64,000 nucleotides of DNA, taken from assembly GCF_900167105.1 (NCBI RefSeq), contig NZ_FUXE01000005.1:1-64000 (forward strand), written 5' to 3'. Each line of letters begins with the position of its first letter. Within the stretch, counting starts at the first letter, position 1. Position numbers and translations under genes: made by a program. The DNA is from Porphyromonas circumdentaria. GTDB lineage: Bacteria > Bacteroidota > Bacteroidia > Bacteroidales > Porphyromonadaceae. Positions 56,030-64,000 of the stretch are shown piece by piece. The notes under the pieces were generated by a model. That model saw nothing but the letters and a program-made list of their open reading frames with translations, made no database searches and was not told where the DNA came from.

Positions 56030-56094
56030 GTTTTTCATGGTATTAGATTTTAAGGTTAATGGAAAGGGTTTGTCGGGAGACAAACCTTTTTTTC
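56030..56094 (+). ncRNA. Candidate small RNA of about 65 nt
   Basis: A strong promoter is followed, about 40 bases after the predicted start, by an intrinsic terminator (stem GGTTTGTC / GACAAACC at 56067-56074 and 56079-56086, loop GGGA, then seven T). The transcript has an unpaired 5' part with CATGGTATTAGATTTTAAGG. A 27-codon frame starts at the ATG in it (56038) but runs through the terminator. A small RNA, a short attenuated leader of feoAB (200 bases downstream) or a tiny peptide are all possible. Confidence 0.5.
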
Positions 56095-56282
56095 TTATAA
56101 GTAGAAAAAACATTTTGTGATAACACAAAGTTTTTAAATCCTCCGCACACTATTTCATTCCTCCTCTTAGGTATATAAACGCTCTATACATCTATAAAGA
56201 ATCTCTATTTTCCCCTCAAAAAAAAGAATTTAGTACCTACAAGTGATGATTCTTTTTCTCTCTTTCATCAATTATAGTACGG

Positions 56283-56290
56283 TAACTTTG
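56283..56290 (+). promoter_or_regulatory. -7 box directly before feoAB
   Basis: TAACTTTG ends only five bases before the ATG. The transcript would begin at or next to the start codon, giving a leaderless mRNA. The -33 region is weak. No Fur box was recognised with confidence. Confidence 0.45.
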
Positions 56291-56295
56291 TAGTT

Positions 56296-58812
56296 ATGAA
56301 TTTATCAGATGTAGCTACAGGTCAAAAGGCCGTCATAAAAAAGATAGGCGGGAAAGGGGCTTTTCGCAAGAGAATCTTAGAGATGGGGTTCATCCAAGGA
56401 AAAGTGGTAACGGTGGTGCAGAATGCACCTTTCAAAGATCCCGTTTACTATAGGATAATGGACTACAATGTCTCCCTTAGACGTAAAGATGCTGCCCTCA
56501 TAGAGGTGAGTTTATACTCTTCCGAGGAAGAAGGAGAGCATCTACATCTCAACAAAGCCCCCTCCTCTACAAATGAAATAGAAATGCAAGACACCTCCGA
56601 AGCCTCTCTTCCTGCAGAAGAGAAGGAGAGCTACACCCCTCCACGACGGATAAAGGTAGCACTGGTAGGAAACCCCAACTGTGGAAAAACCTCTCTTTTC
56701 AACCTTGCAAGTGGTGCACACGAACATGTAGGTAACTACAGTGGGGTAACGGTAGATGCCAAAGAAGCCTACTTCAAACACAAAGGGTGTCGCATAGATA
56801 TTGTAGACCTCCCTGGTAGCTACTCTCTTTCTCCCTACAGTCCCGAGGAACTATTTATCCGCAACTATCTGACCGACCCTGCCACACGTCCAGACGTGGT
56901 AATAGATGTAATAGACACGTGCAATTTGGAGCGCAATCTTTATCTCACACTCCAGATTAAAGAGATGAACCTTCCACTGGTTGTAGCTCTGAATATGTTC
57001 GATGAGTTTGAGAAAAGTATGTCTAAGTTGAACGTTCCTCTACTCTCACAACTTCTTGACACTCCGATGATTCCGACAGTGGGGAGAGTGGCAAGAGGAA
57101 TAAAGGAGCTGTTCGATGCTGTTATTGCCATAGCAGAAAAGAAAATTACTTTCGACAGGGATATACGCGTTCCCTACGGCACTACGCTTGAACCTGCCAT
57201 CGAAAATCTAACCCATAGCATTGCTACGCGCTTACACCTGCCTAACCAATTGCCCGACCGCTACATTGCCATCAAGTTACTCGAGAAAGATGTAGCCACC
57301 ATCGATTATATACACTCCCTTCCCAACGGAATTAAAATGGTAAAAGAGGCCGAGAAGATGCGGGAAGATCTGGACAAGCAGATTGGCAACACAGATACAG
57401 AAACTCTTATCACCGACCAACGCTACGGATTTATTGCGGGAGCCTTACGAGAAACTTATCAACCAGAGCGACGCACGCTACGCACCTTAACGGACAAACT
57501 CGATCATGCCCTCATCAACCCCAAGTGGGGTTTCCCTATATTTCTACTCTTCCTTCTGGTTATGTTTGAGTGTACGTTCATGCTCGGGGCCTATCCGCAA
57601 GAGTGGATTGAGATGCTCGTAGACTGGATTGCAGGTGGAGTCGGTAACATCTTACATGAAGGGCCGCTCAAAGACCTCATTACAGATGGGGTGATACAAG
57701 GAGTGGGAGGCGTCATTGTCTTTCTGCCACAAATCCTTATCCTGTATCTCTTCATTTCTATAATGGAAGACACTGGTTATATGGCACGTGCCGCTTTCAT
57801 GATGGATAAACTGATGCACAAAATGGGGCTACATGGCAAATCTTTCATTCCCCTCATCATGGGCTTCGGATGCAATGTGCCTGCTATCATGGCCACACGC
57901 ACTATCGAGAGCCGACAAAGCCGACTCATCACCATACTGGTTACTCCGCTTATGAGTTGTAGCGCACGCCTCCCAGTTTATGTTCTCATCGCAGGGGCTT
58001 TCTTCGGGGCTTATGCGGGTGTAGTGCTCTTTTCGGTATACCTTGTGGGCATCCTCCTTGCGGTACTTTTGGCACGTCTATTCCGCAAGGCACTCTTCAC
58101 TACCGAGGATGTTCCTTTTGTTATGGAGCTCCCCCCCTATCGTTTGCCGACTGCAAAATCGGTACTTATTCATATGTGGGAGAAGGCCAAGGAGTACCTC
58201 CAAAAGATGGGAACTATCATCCTCGCAGCCTCTATTATTATTTGGTTCTTGGGATACTTTCCAAGAGAAGAAATTGTGCAACAAACCGAGCAACAGATAG
58301 AAACACTAAGCTCTCAATGGAGTGGTTCCGAAGAAGAGTTGGCAGAACAAATCGAAGAGATAGAAACATTGGGCAGAATAGAGCAACAAGAAAACTCCTA
58401 CTTAGGGAAGATGGGCAAAGGCATAGAACCCCTACTTTCTCCCTTGGGATTTGACTGGAAGATGAGTATTGCACTCGTATCAGGACTTCCTGCCAAAGAA
58501 GTGGTAGTAAGCACTTTAGGAGTTATCTATACGGGAGATGGTAACGACTCGGAAGAGGCCTCCTCTCGCCTTACCGAACGCATAAAAATGGATCGAAACG
58601 AACAGGGAGATCCAACCTTCACACCCTTGATTGCCCTCAGCTTTATGCTATTCGTCCTACTCTACTTCCCCTGTATCGCTACTGTTATTGCCGTAGGTCG
58701 AGAGGCTGGTAGTCCCAAATGGGGCTTATTCCTAATGGTATATACCTGTGTATTGGCTTGGGTTGTATCCTTTATTGTTTATCAAACAGGAAGTCTATTA
58801 GGCTGGGGATAA
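56296..58812 (+). CDS. feoB: FeoA-FeoB fusion, ferrous iron transporter
   Basis: 838 residues. Imports Fe2+ across the inner membrane. The FeoA SH3-like domain fills residues 1-75 (LSDVATGQKAVIKKIGGKG), followed by an acidic linker (76-115). The G domain then has G1 GNPNCGKT (125-132), VGNYSGVTVD, DLPGSYSL (G3) and NMFDE (G4). The membrane part follows, with the two Gate motifs including GFGCNVPAIMATRTIESRQ and TPLMSCSARLPVY. A coiled, acidic loop lies around 655-700. FeoA-FeoB fusions are normal in Bacteroidota. The Cys-rich companion gene follows 28 bases later. Confidence 0.95.
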   Translation: MNLSDVATGQKAVIKKIGGKGAFRKRILEMGFIQGKVVTVVQNAPFKDPVYYRIMDYNVSLRRKDAALIEVSLYSSEEEGEHLHLNKAPSSTNEIEMQDTSEASLPAEEKESYTPPRRIKVALVGNPNCGKTSLFNLASGAHEHVGNYSGVTVDAKEAYFKHKGCRIDIVDLPGSYSLSPYSPEELFIRNYLTDPATRPDVVIDVIDTCNLERNLYLTLQIKEMNLPLVVALNMFDEFEKSMSKLNVPLLSQLLDTPMIPTVGRVARGIKELFDAVIAIAEKKITFDRDIRVPYGTTLEPAIENLTHSIATRLHLPNQLPDRYIAIKLLEKDVATIDYIHSLPNGIKMVKEAEKMREDLDKQIGNTDTETLITDQRYGFIAGALRETYQPERRTLRTLTDKLDHALINPKWGFPIFLLFLLVMFECTFMLGAYPQEWIEMLVDWIAGGVGNILHEGPLKDLITDGVIQGVGGVIVFLPQILILYLFISIMEDTGYMARAAFMMDKLMHKMGLHGKSFIPLIMGFGCNVPAIMATRTIESRQSRLITILVTPLMSCSARLPVYVLIAGAFFGAYAGVVLFSVYLVGILLAVLLARLFRKALFTTEDVPFVMELPPYRLPTAKSVLIHMWEKAKEYLQKMGTIILAASIIIWFLGYFPREEIVQQTEQQIETLSSQWSGSEEELAEQIEEIETLGRIEQQENSYLGKMGKGIEPLLSPLGFDWKMSIALVSGLPAKEVVVSTLGVIYTGDGNDSEEASSRLTERIKMDRNEQGDPTFTPLIALSFMLFVLLYFPCIATVIAVGREAGSPKWGLFLMVYTCVLAWVVSFIVYQTGSLLGWG

Positions 58813-58840
58813 GGCAAGAGCAAAGATTAATCTCAAGAAC

Positions 58841-59023
58841 ATGAACTCCCTATTACAAAGTATCACAGTATACATCATAGTTGCTATCGCCATAATAGCC
58901 TCCCTATTGGGGTTATGGCGCATAGTACGCCCACGGAAAAAAGGAGAAGACCCCTCATCCCCCTGCTGTGGATGCAAAGGGTGCTCTCTTCCCCCTCAAA
59001 AAGAGCAAGAAGAGGAGGGTTAA
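58841..59023 (+). CDS. FeoB-associated Cys-rich membrane protein
   Basis: 60 residues. One N-terminal membrane helix (about 8-27), a basic stop (RIVRPRKKG), then a short cytoplasmic tail with four Cys (CCGCKGC) and a Glu-rich end. This matches the small FeoB-associated Cys-rich proteins found after feoB in many anaerobes; their exact job (iron hand-over or regulation) is not settled. It belongs to the feo operon. Confidence 0.85.
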   Translation: MNSLLQSITVYIIVAIAIIASLLGLWRIVRPRKKGEDPSSPCCGCKGCSLPPQKEQEEEG

Positions 59024-59082
59024 AAGGCTTTCTTCGAGCATCCCCCTAACTTCCTAAAAAGAGAAGAAACTCTACCAAAAGT

Positions 59083-59133
59083 GCAGATTCCATTATTAAG
59101 TGTGACGTTGTTGCACTTGATAATGGGATCTGC
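59083..59133. repeat. Palindrome of two facing IS30-like ends
   Basis: 21-bp arms (59083-59103 and 59113-59133) that are nearly perfect inverted copies, starting GCAGATTCCATTATTAAGTG, with a 9-base centre. Each arm resembles the inverted repeat of the IS30-type element (AAGTGCAAC core). It could also act as a terminator for the feo operon, although it has no T run. Confidence 0.6.
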
Positions 59134-59245
59134 ATCTATATTTATTTGTCAATTATTATTGTAAAAAGCTATTTTTTTTGTAACTTTCGCTCAAAAAAAA
59201 CGATAAGAATAAACAATTAGTGCTTTTTATATCGACTTATAGACT

Positions 59246-59255
59246 GGGGGGGGGG
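59246..59255. repeat. 10-base poly-G tract upstream of a secreted-protein gene
   Basis: Run of ten G, 78 bases before the start at 59334 and about 65 bases after a TAACTTTC box (near 59179). Its length may vary during replication. Confidence 0.75.
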
Positions 59256-59333
59256 AAGATGGAGCAAAAAGTTTTTGTACATCTACCTCTATAAAAAACA
59301 CATTATCAAACTATTTAATATTGCAATAATAAT

Positions 59334-60404
59334 ATGAACGCAAAAAGATTTTTAGTCTTATTCTTTCCTTTACTACTGAGTGTAGTAGGAGTGGCAAAAG
59401 GCCAGCCTGTAGCCTCGTTTGCTCCACAAAAAGAAATCTCAGAGAACGTAGTAACGAATAGCTCCAATAGTCCCCAAGAGGCAAAAATGATACCGATGCT
59501 CGCTATTGGGAATAAGTGGAATACTTACGAAGAATGTGATGTACTTTCTACAGAACCAACCCACCATAAAATAGGAGTAGACAAAACTACTTATCATTAT
59601 ACAATACAACGAGAGATAGAGTTCGATGGCAAGAAGTACTTTGAAATATTGGAAGATAACGCCCCCCGTCTATTTATGCGGGAAGATCTAAACACGGGTA
59701 AAGTATATGCACGAGGGAATCTTGATCCAGAAAGCAAAGAAAGAGAGATATTCGATTATAACCTTAAAGAAGGAGATGTCTGCGTTTTGTACCGTATAGA
59801 AAGGGATCCTATAGAAGAATCTACAGAAATGCAAATGAAAGTAATCTCTATTACAAACAAAAACATTAACGGTATAAATCGTAGGGTATATCAACTTGCT
59901 TTTGGAGAAGGATATCCCGATAGTAAATTTATGTTTCGTGAAGAAGATTGTATTAAGGGGGATCCTTTTGAAAGACACTCCATTTTTAATCTTACTACAG
60001 GTTTTTGGATAGAAGGGATTGGATTTAACCAAAATATATATGGGGTTCAAGCTATAGGACTCACAGGAGGATATTGTACTTGCGAAGAATTATTGTGTTT
60101 TACAGATAAATCAGGAACCTTTGAACGTTTTTCCGATGTAGGTTGTGAAGTGAACTATAAAGTCCCCCGTTCTGCAGAAACTCCTCTGATAGATAAAGCG
60201 AAGATTTATTATCACGAAGGGCAGCTTTCTCTTTCCTTAGAAGATGGTATGCCCCACCAATTATCTATCTACGATATGTCGGCACAATTAATAGCTCGTA
60301 AAGAATCTTTTGTCGGTAGCGTTACGGTAGCACTTCCTCCAGCTGCAAAGCAAAGTACAATCCTTATTCGTTTAGATGACGAGACTATGCTTTATAGATT
60401 ATAA
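59334..60404 (+). CDS. Secreted protein with a T9SS-like tail, function unknown
   Basis: 356 residues. Signal peptide about 1-24 (VGVAKGQP). The body (60-270) has the pattern of a beta-rich domain: IGNKWNTYEECD, YTIQREIEFDGKKYFEILED, FDYNLKEGDVCVLY, GFWIEGIGFNQN. Such sequences recur in uncharacterised secreted Bacteroidota proteins. The last about 75 residues (KIYYHEGQLSLSLEDG, LSIYDMSAQLIARKES) resemble a T9SS sorting domain, though the usual YPNP start is absent. No catalytic motif was recognised. A poly-G tract lies in its upstream region. Confidence 0.65.
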   Translation: MNAKRFLVLFFPLLLSVVGVAKGQPVASFAPQKEISENVVTNSSNSPQEAKMIPMLAIGNKWNTYEECDVLSTEPTHHKIGVDKTTYHYTIQREIEFDGKKYFEILEDNAPRLFMREDLNTGKVYARGNLDPESKEREIFDYNLKEGDVCVLYRIERDPIEESTEMQMKVISITNKNINGINRRVYQLAFGEGYPDSKFMFREEDCIKGDPFERHSIFNLTTGFWIEGIGFNQNIYGVQAIGLTGGYCTCEELLCFTDKSGTFERFSDVGCEVNYKVPRSAETPLIDKAKIYYHEGQLSLSLEDGMPHQLSIYDMSAQLIARKESFVGSVTVALPPAAKQSTILIRLDDETMLYRL

Positions 60405-60437
60405 TTTCCTGACAGAGCAATAAATCAGATTGTATAG

Positions 60438-60581
60438 CAGGGCAACCGCATCAAAAAATTCGAGAAACTACAAATTACTAATTTTCAAATGATTGCATTT
60501 CGGAGATTATACTCAAAGATAAAGAATGTATCAAAACTATGATTGATAATCAGTCACTTATATTTTGATGCGGTTGCCCTG
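60438..60581. mobile_element. 144-bp MITE with 19-bp terminal repeats
   Basis: Perfect terminal inverted repeats CAGGGCAACCGCATCAAAA (60438-60456) and its complement (60563-60581). It is flanked by the 10-bp direct repeat GATTGTATAG (60428-60437 and 60582-60591), the target duplication. No coding capacity. The 10-bp duplication fits transposases of the IS4/IS231 type, but no matching transposase is in the window. Confidence 0.9.
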
Positions 60582-60633
60582 GATTGTATAGAGGAGGCAT
60601 CGTATTCTCTTTACGAAGTAGGGAGAATATAAT

Positions 60634-60743
60634 TATTTTCCAGTAGTAGGTATAACGCAATTAGAAAGAATATCCCCAGAGGAGCTAGCCCCCTGGGGGT
60701 GGGCACCAAAGATTATATTTGCATTGAATATGGAAGAATACAA
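60634..60743 (+). mobile_element. Left-end remnant of the IS30-type element
   Basis: About 110 bp closely similar to 51286-51395: the inverted repeat, the CCCCAGAGG hairpin, the string CAAAGATTATATTTGC and the first codons of the transposase (ATGGAAGAATACAA). Similarity stops there. It lies just upstream of the EF-G paralog. Confidence 0.8.
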
Positions 60744-60878
60744 AGTCTTTTATTTACATTTTGCGCTTGGTTATTTGTGGTTTTATAACTAAATTGCGCA
60801 ACGTTTTGCAGGGACAGGCAAATGTACTACGTCTCTTTACCAAAACAAAATGTTAAATCTTAAATAATCCCTTTCGTT

Positions 60879-63038
60879 ATGAGACAATACAAAACAGAGG
60901 AGATCAGGAACATCTCGTTGTTGGGAAGTTCTGGTGCTGGGAAAACCACTCTCGCCGAGTCAATGCTTTTCGAGAGTGGGCTTATAAAACGACGCGGAGA
61001 TATTGCTTCCGCCAATACCGTGTGCGATTATTTTCCGGTAGAGAAAGAGTATGGATATACTGTCTTCTCTACCGTTTTTAGTGTAGAGTGGGCAGATCGT
61101 AAACTCAACTTCATTGATTGTCCTGGAAGTGATGATTTTACAGGAGCAGCCGTTGCAGCACTCCACATTACGGACTGCTGTCTAATGGTAGTCAATGCCC
61201 AATACGGAGTAGAGGTAGGCTTAATCAATCAATTCCGCCATATCGAGCGAATGAAAAAACCTGCACTCTTTATCATCAACCAATTAGATCATGAGAAAGC
61301 AGACTTCCATGCCTCCATTGCCCAACTTAAAGAGCGTTATGGTGGTAAGGTAGTTGTAACCCAATACCCTGTAAGCTGCGGAGCAGGATTTAATCAAGTA
61401 GTCGATTTGCTCCGCATGAAAATGTACGAGTGGGGACCTGAAGGCGGAAAACCTCAAGTATTGGAGATACCCGAATCGGAAAAGGCTACAGCCGAAGAGA
61501 TGCGCCAACAACTCATAGAATCTGCAGCCGAACATGAAGAGACCTTGATGGACCGATTCTTTGAGCAGGGTTCTCTTTCCGAAGAGGAAATCATCGAGGG
61601 GATGCGCAAGGGGATTGTTTTAGGAGATATGTACCCCGTGTTCTGTGTTTCTGCAGCCAAAGATATGTGTGTACGCCGCACTATGGAGTTTTTGGGCGAT
61701 GTAGCTCCCCACGTTACCGAAGTTCCCCACCCTGTAACCTCTTCGGGAGAAGAAGTAACCCCCGATGCTAAAGGTCCTCTAAGTTTGCTCTTTTTCAAGA
61801 CCACAATAGAACCACACATTGGAGAAGTTTCTTACTTCAAAGTGATGTCGGGTACTGTACGAGAGGGTATGGATGTAGTCAATACCAATCGTGGCTCCAA
61901 AGAGCGTTTAGGACAGCTATTCATGGTGGCGGGTCAAACGCGTACCAAAGTAGATGCCTTAGAGGCGGGAGATATCGGGGCTACTGTGAAACTAAAAGAT
62001 GTTCGACGCGGCAATGCGCTCAACGAAAAAGATTGCACTTGGACTTACCCAGACATTGACTTTCCCGAACCTAAGTATATAAGGGCTATCAAACCCGTCA
62101 ATACGGCAGATGCAGAAAAAATGGTCGAGGCACTCCATCGCATGAGTGAGGAAGATCCGACTTGGATTATAGAGCAGAGTAAAGAGTTACGCCAAACGCT
62201 AGTAAAAGGTCAGGGAGAGTTCCACCTCCGCACACTCAAATGGCGTTTAGAGCACAATGACAAAATCAACATTGAGTTCTCAGAACCTCGCATCCCTTAC
62301 AGAGAAACGATTACTAAGGCTGCACGGGCCGATTATCGCCATAAAAAACAATCTGGGGGAGCAGGACAATTTGGAGAGGTACACCTGATTATCCAACCCT
62401 ATGTAGAGGGAGAACCCATTCCAGAGACCTATAAGTTCGGAGGGCAAGAGTTTAAGATTACGGTTCGAGACAAGCAGGAAATTCCTCTTGAATGGGGCGG
62501 TAAGTTGCTCTACATCAACAGCATCGTAGGTGGAGCCATTGATGCTCGTTTTATGCCTGCTATTTTGAAAGGGATTATGGCACGCATGGAGCAGGGACCT
62601 CTAACGGGTTCTTATGCTCGCGATGTGTGTGTTATCGTTTACGATGGTAAGATGCATCCCGTAGATAGTAACGAAATCTCGTTCATGTTGGCAGGGCGTA
62701 ACGCTTTCAGTGCCGCATTCAAAGAGGCAGCGCCCAAGATTTTGGAACCTATTTACGATGTAGAAGTGGCAGTACCTACCGATTACATTGGCGATGTAAT
62801 GAGCGACCTCCAGGGAAGAAGAGGCGTCATTATGGGTATGAACAGTAAGAAAGGGTACGAACAACTACTTGCCAAGGTACCTCTAAAAGAACTAATGAGC
62901 TATTCTACAGCCCTAAGTTCTATAACTGGTGGTAGAGCTTCTTTCTCGATGCGCTTTGCTTCGTATGAGTTGGTACCTATGGAAGTACAGGAAAAACTGC
63001 TTAAAGCTTACGCCGAACAGGAAGCAGATGAGGAATAA
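60879..63038 (+). CDS. EF-G paralog lacking catalytic GTPase residues (EF-G2-like)
   Basis: 719 residues with all five EF-G domains. The P-loop GSSGAGKT (16-23) is intact. Switch II reads DCPGSDDF (80-87) where EF-G has DTPGHVDF, so the catalytic His is Ser84. The G4 motif is NQLD (132-135) in place of NKMD. Switch I keeps the Thr in EYGYTVFS. Domain IV retains SGGAGQFGEVHL and YDGKMHPVDSNE, which contact the decoding site. These features match Bacteroides EF-G2, which as I recall supports translocation with little or no GTP hydrolysis under carbon starvation. It is a lone gene with MITE and IS debris directly upstream. Confidence 0.88.
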   Translation: MRQYKTEEIRNISLLGSSGAGKTTLAESMLFESGLIKRRGDIASANTVCDYFPVEKEYGYTVFSTVFSVEWADRKLNFIDCPGSDDFTGAAVAALHITDCCLMVVNAQYGVEVGLINQFRHIERMKKPALFIINQLDHEKADFHASIAQLKERYGGKVVVTQYPVSCGAGFNQVVDLLRMKMYEWGPEGGKPQVLEIPESEKATAEEMRQQLIESAAEHEETLMDRFFEQGSLSEEEIIEGMRKGIVLGDMYPVFCVSAAKDMCVRRTMEFLGDVAPHVTEVPHPVTSSGEEVTPDAKGPLSLLFFKTTIEPHIGEVSYFKVMSGTVREGMDVVNTNRGSKERLGQLFMVAGQTRTKVDALEAGDIGATVKLKDVRRGNALNEKDCTWTYPDIDFPEPKYIRAIKPVNTADAEKMVEALHRMSEEDPTWIIEQSKELRQTLVKGQGEFHLRTLKWRLEHNDKINIEFSEPRIPYRETITKAARADYRHKKQSGGAGQFGEVHLIIQPYVEGEPIPETYKFGGQEFKITVRDKQEIPLEWGGKLLYINSIVGGAIDARFMPAILKGIMARMEQGPLTGSYARDVCVIVYDGKMHPVDSNEISFMLAGRNAFSAAFKEAAPKILEPIYDVEVAVPTDYIGDVMSDLQGRRGVIMGMNSKKGYEQLLAKVPLKELMSYSTALSSITGGRASFSMRFASYELVPMEVQEKLLKAYAEQEADEE

Positions 63039-63081
63039 CTCTCCTCTTTGTATAAAGTATAAATAAAGACCATTTATAGAT

Positions 63082-63125
63082 GGCACTCCTCTCTTGCAAT
63101 TTTATCAAGAGAGGAGTGTTCTTTT
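63082..63125 (+). terminator. Terminator of the EF-G paralog gene
   Basis: 13-bp perfect stem CACTCCTCTCTTG (63084-63096) / CAAGAGAGGAGTG (63106-63118) with T-rich sequence after it. Confidence 0.85.
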
Positions 63126-63450
63126 TCATTGGTATCCGATAATTACAAAAAGAGAAATAAGAGAATCATTCTCCTTATTTTTCTTTTCGTTGCTAGCAGA
63201 CAATTCTTATTTACTCTATCCATTGAGAGGGCAAGAAAGGGCATTTGCCCCCAAAAACAGAGCTAAAAAGCCCGTTTTAAGGTAATAATTGTAAAAAAGA
63301 GGCTTTTTATCCAAGATTGGTCCTGATAATAGGAGAAAAACCTTATCTTCGTGAACTGTATTCTATCCGCGATCCTATTATTTATATTATTTAATCAACG
63401 CGAGAACCAAAATACACACGAAGAAAAGACTTAGACACTGTTCGATTTGC
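63126..63450. other. Spacer before the regulator gene
   Basis: AT-rich; no convincing TAnnTTTG promoter or repeat was identified. Confidence 0.4.
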
Positions 63451-64000
63451 ATGAAAGAAAAGGAACCAATGCCCGCAACAACTCATTTGGATGTAGAGGA
63501 AGATTTGCTCTTTGCGGATCATCCTATGGCTCACACTGATCATATAATGAGGGCTATACAAGGCAAGCCACTCTTAATACACCTATCAAAAGGACAAAAG
63601 AGAAAAATCGCAACAGAGGATTGCTATGCTTTTCTTATCCCAATTGAAGGAGAGGTGATACTGGAAGAACCTCCTTACGAGGAGCATGCCCCCTCGTCTG
63701 AAGAGATTTTCCTCTTGAATTACTATACAGAGGTAACGGTCAAGTCTTCGGGACAAAATGCCCGTTTTCTTTTTATCACTTTCCACCCCAGTATCCAACT
63801 CTGTGTCGGTATCTGCCCCAAAATAAAGGGAAGTTGCTCCTCTAGTAAAAAAGAGGAAGAAGAGGGCGTGCTACCCATGCGATCAGAAATAGAAAGGCTC
63901 AGCATGAAACCTGCCGTTCGCAGCTGGACAGAACTGGTAGCTTACTATTTAGTTGAGGGGCATTCAGGGCTACCCGTCTACGAGTATAAGCTCAGAGAGC
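63451..64000 (+). CDS. AraC-like regulator, N-terminal part (cut by window end)
   Basis: 183 complete codons from ATG at 63451, open to the window edge. The N-terminal part (AFLIPIEGEVILEE, LNYYTEVTVKSSGQNARFLFITF, IQLCVGICP) has the strand pattern of the cupin-like sensor half of Bacteroidota AraC-family regulators, which usually carry their two helix-turn-helix motifs in the last 100 residues. Those lie beyond the edge, so the family call is provisional. An insert rich in Ser, Lys and Glu (SCSSSKKEEEEGV) interrupts the sensor part. Confidence 0.5.
   Translation, partial: MKEKEPMPATTHLDVEEDLLFADHPMAHTDHIMRAIQGKPLLIHLSKGQKRKIATEDCYAFLIPIEGEVILEEPPYEEHAPSSEEIFLLNYYTEVTVKSSGQNARFLFITFHPSIQLCVGICPKIKGSCSSSKKEEEEGVLPMRSEIERLSMKPAVRSWTELVAYYLVEGHSGLPVYEYKLRE

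Overview
This 64 kb window looks like chromosome from an anaerobic Bacteroidota bacterium of the Porphyromonas type. The evidence is the combination of Mfa1/FimA-type fimbrillin lipoproteins, an S46 dipeptidyl peptidase of the DPP7 class, a secreted protein with gingipain-like cleaved-adhesin domains, C-terminal tails resembling type IX secretion (T9SS) signals, a FeoA-FeoB fusion with a Cys-rich companion, rubrerythrin, a clostridial-type 2[4Fe-4S] ferredoxin and Bacteroidota promoters (TTG/TTTG, a 17-21 bp spacer, then TAnnTTTG). The GC content is low to moderate and intergenic DNA is AT rich. The species cannot be named from sequence reading alone.

Layout. 1-3.3 kb: an ExbB/ExbD proton-channel operon and tRNA-Ser. 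3.5-15.6 kb: an exonuclease-like protein with missing catalytic residues, metG, rpsA, a K+/H+ antiporter, a ComEC-like channel, rpe and a DPP7-like peptidase with a Cys/Lys-rich tail. 15.6-18.6 kb: a DUF389 membrane protein and a polysaccharide flippase. 19-26.7 kb: a fimbrial locus of major subunit, anchor-like subunit and a 1.5-kilo-residue T9SS protein. 27.8-34.6 kb: two surface proteins sharing a beta-helix-like module, separated by a small DNA-binding protein and a universal stress protein. 34.7-40.8 kb: lpdA, gpmA, a DUF3078 barrel and a DEAD-box helicase. 41-42.4 kb: tRNA-Glu, rpsT, tRNA-Glu, then tRNA-Lys, Arg, Arg. 42.7-51.2 kb: trigger factor, the adhesin-domain protein, rubrerythrin and a helix-hairpin-helix outer-membrane protein. 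51.3-54.1 kb: a deleted IS30-type element, rpmB, rpmG and DUF4295 (forward), rpmF and DUF177 (reverse). 54.7-64 kb: ferredoxin, a candidate small RNA, feoAB, a secreted protein, a MITE, an IS remnant, an EF-G paralog and the start of an AraC-like regulator.

How the genes work together. Most of the window is core housekeeping (translation, protein folding, carbon metabolism) interleaved with cell-surface loci for adhesion and peptide use. FeoAB, ferredoxin and rubrerythrin fit an iron-dependent, oxygen-sensitive metabolism.

The least expected content is in the spacers. Five intergenic loci carry precisely phased short tandem arrays of 21 or 22 bp (about two helical turns). Three of these (18.8, 37.1 and 55.4 kb) are the same 4 x 21 bp element. 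Two (6.75 and 44.4 kb) are 22-bp arrays, and a related 22-bp unit seems to precede the 21-bp arrays. They resemble the modular BrickBuilt-type MITEs described in P. gingivalis. Other mobile debris includes a 144-bp MITE with perfect 19-bp terminal repeats and a 10-bp target duplication, a second copy of the IS30-element left end, and a palindrome made of two facing IS30-like ends. Other points of note are the EF-G paralog lacking its catalytic His, paired covarying tRNA-Arg D/T-loop bases, and poly-G tracts in 5' regions.
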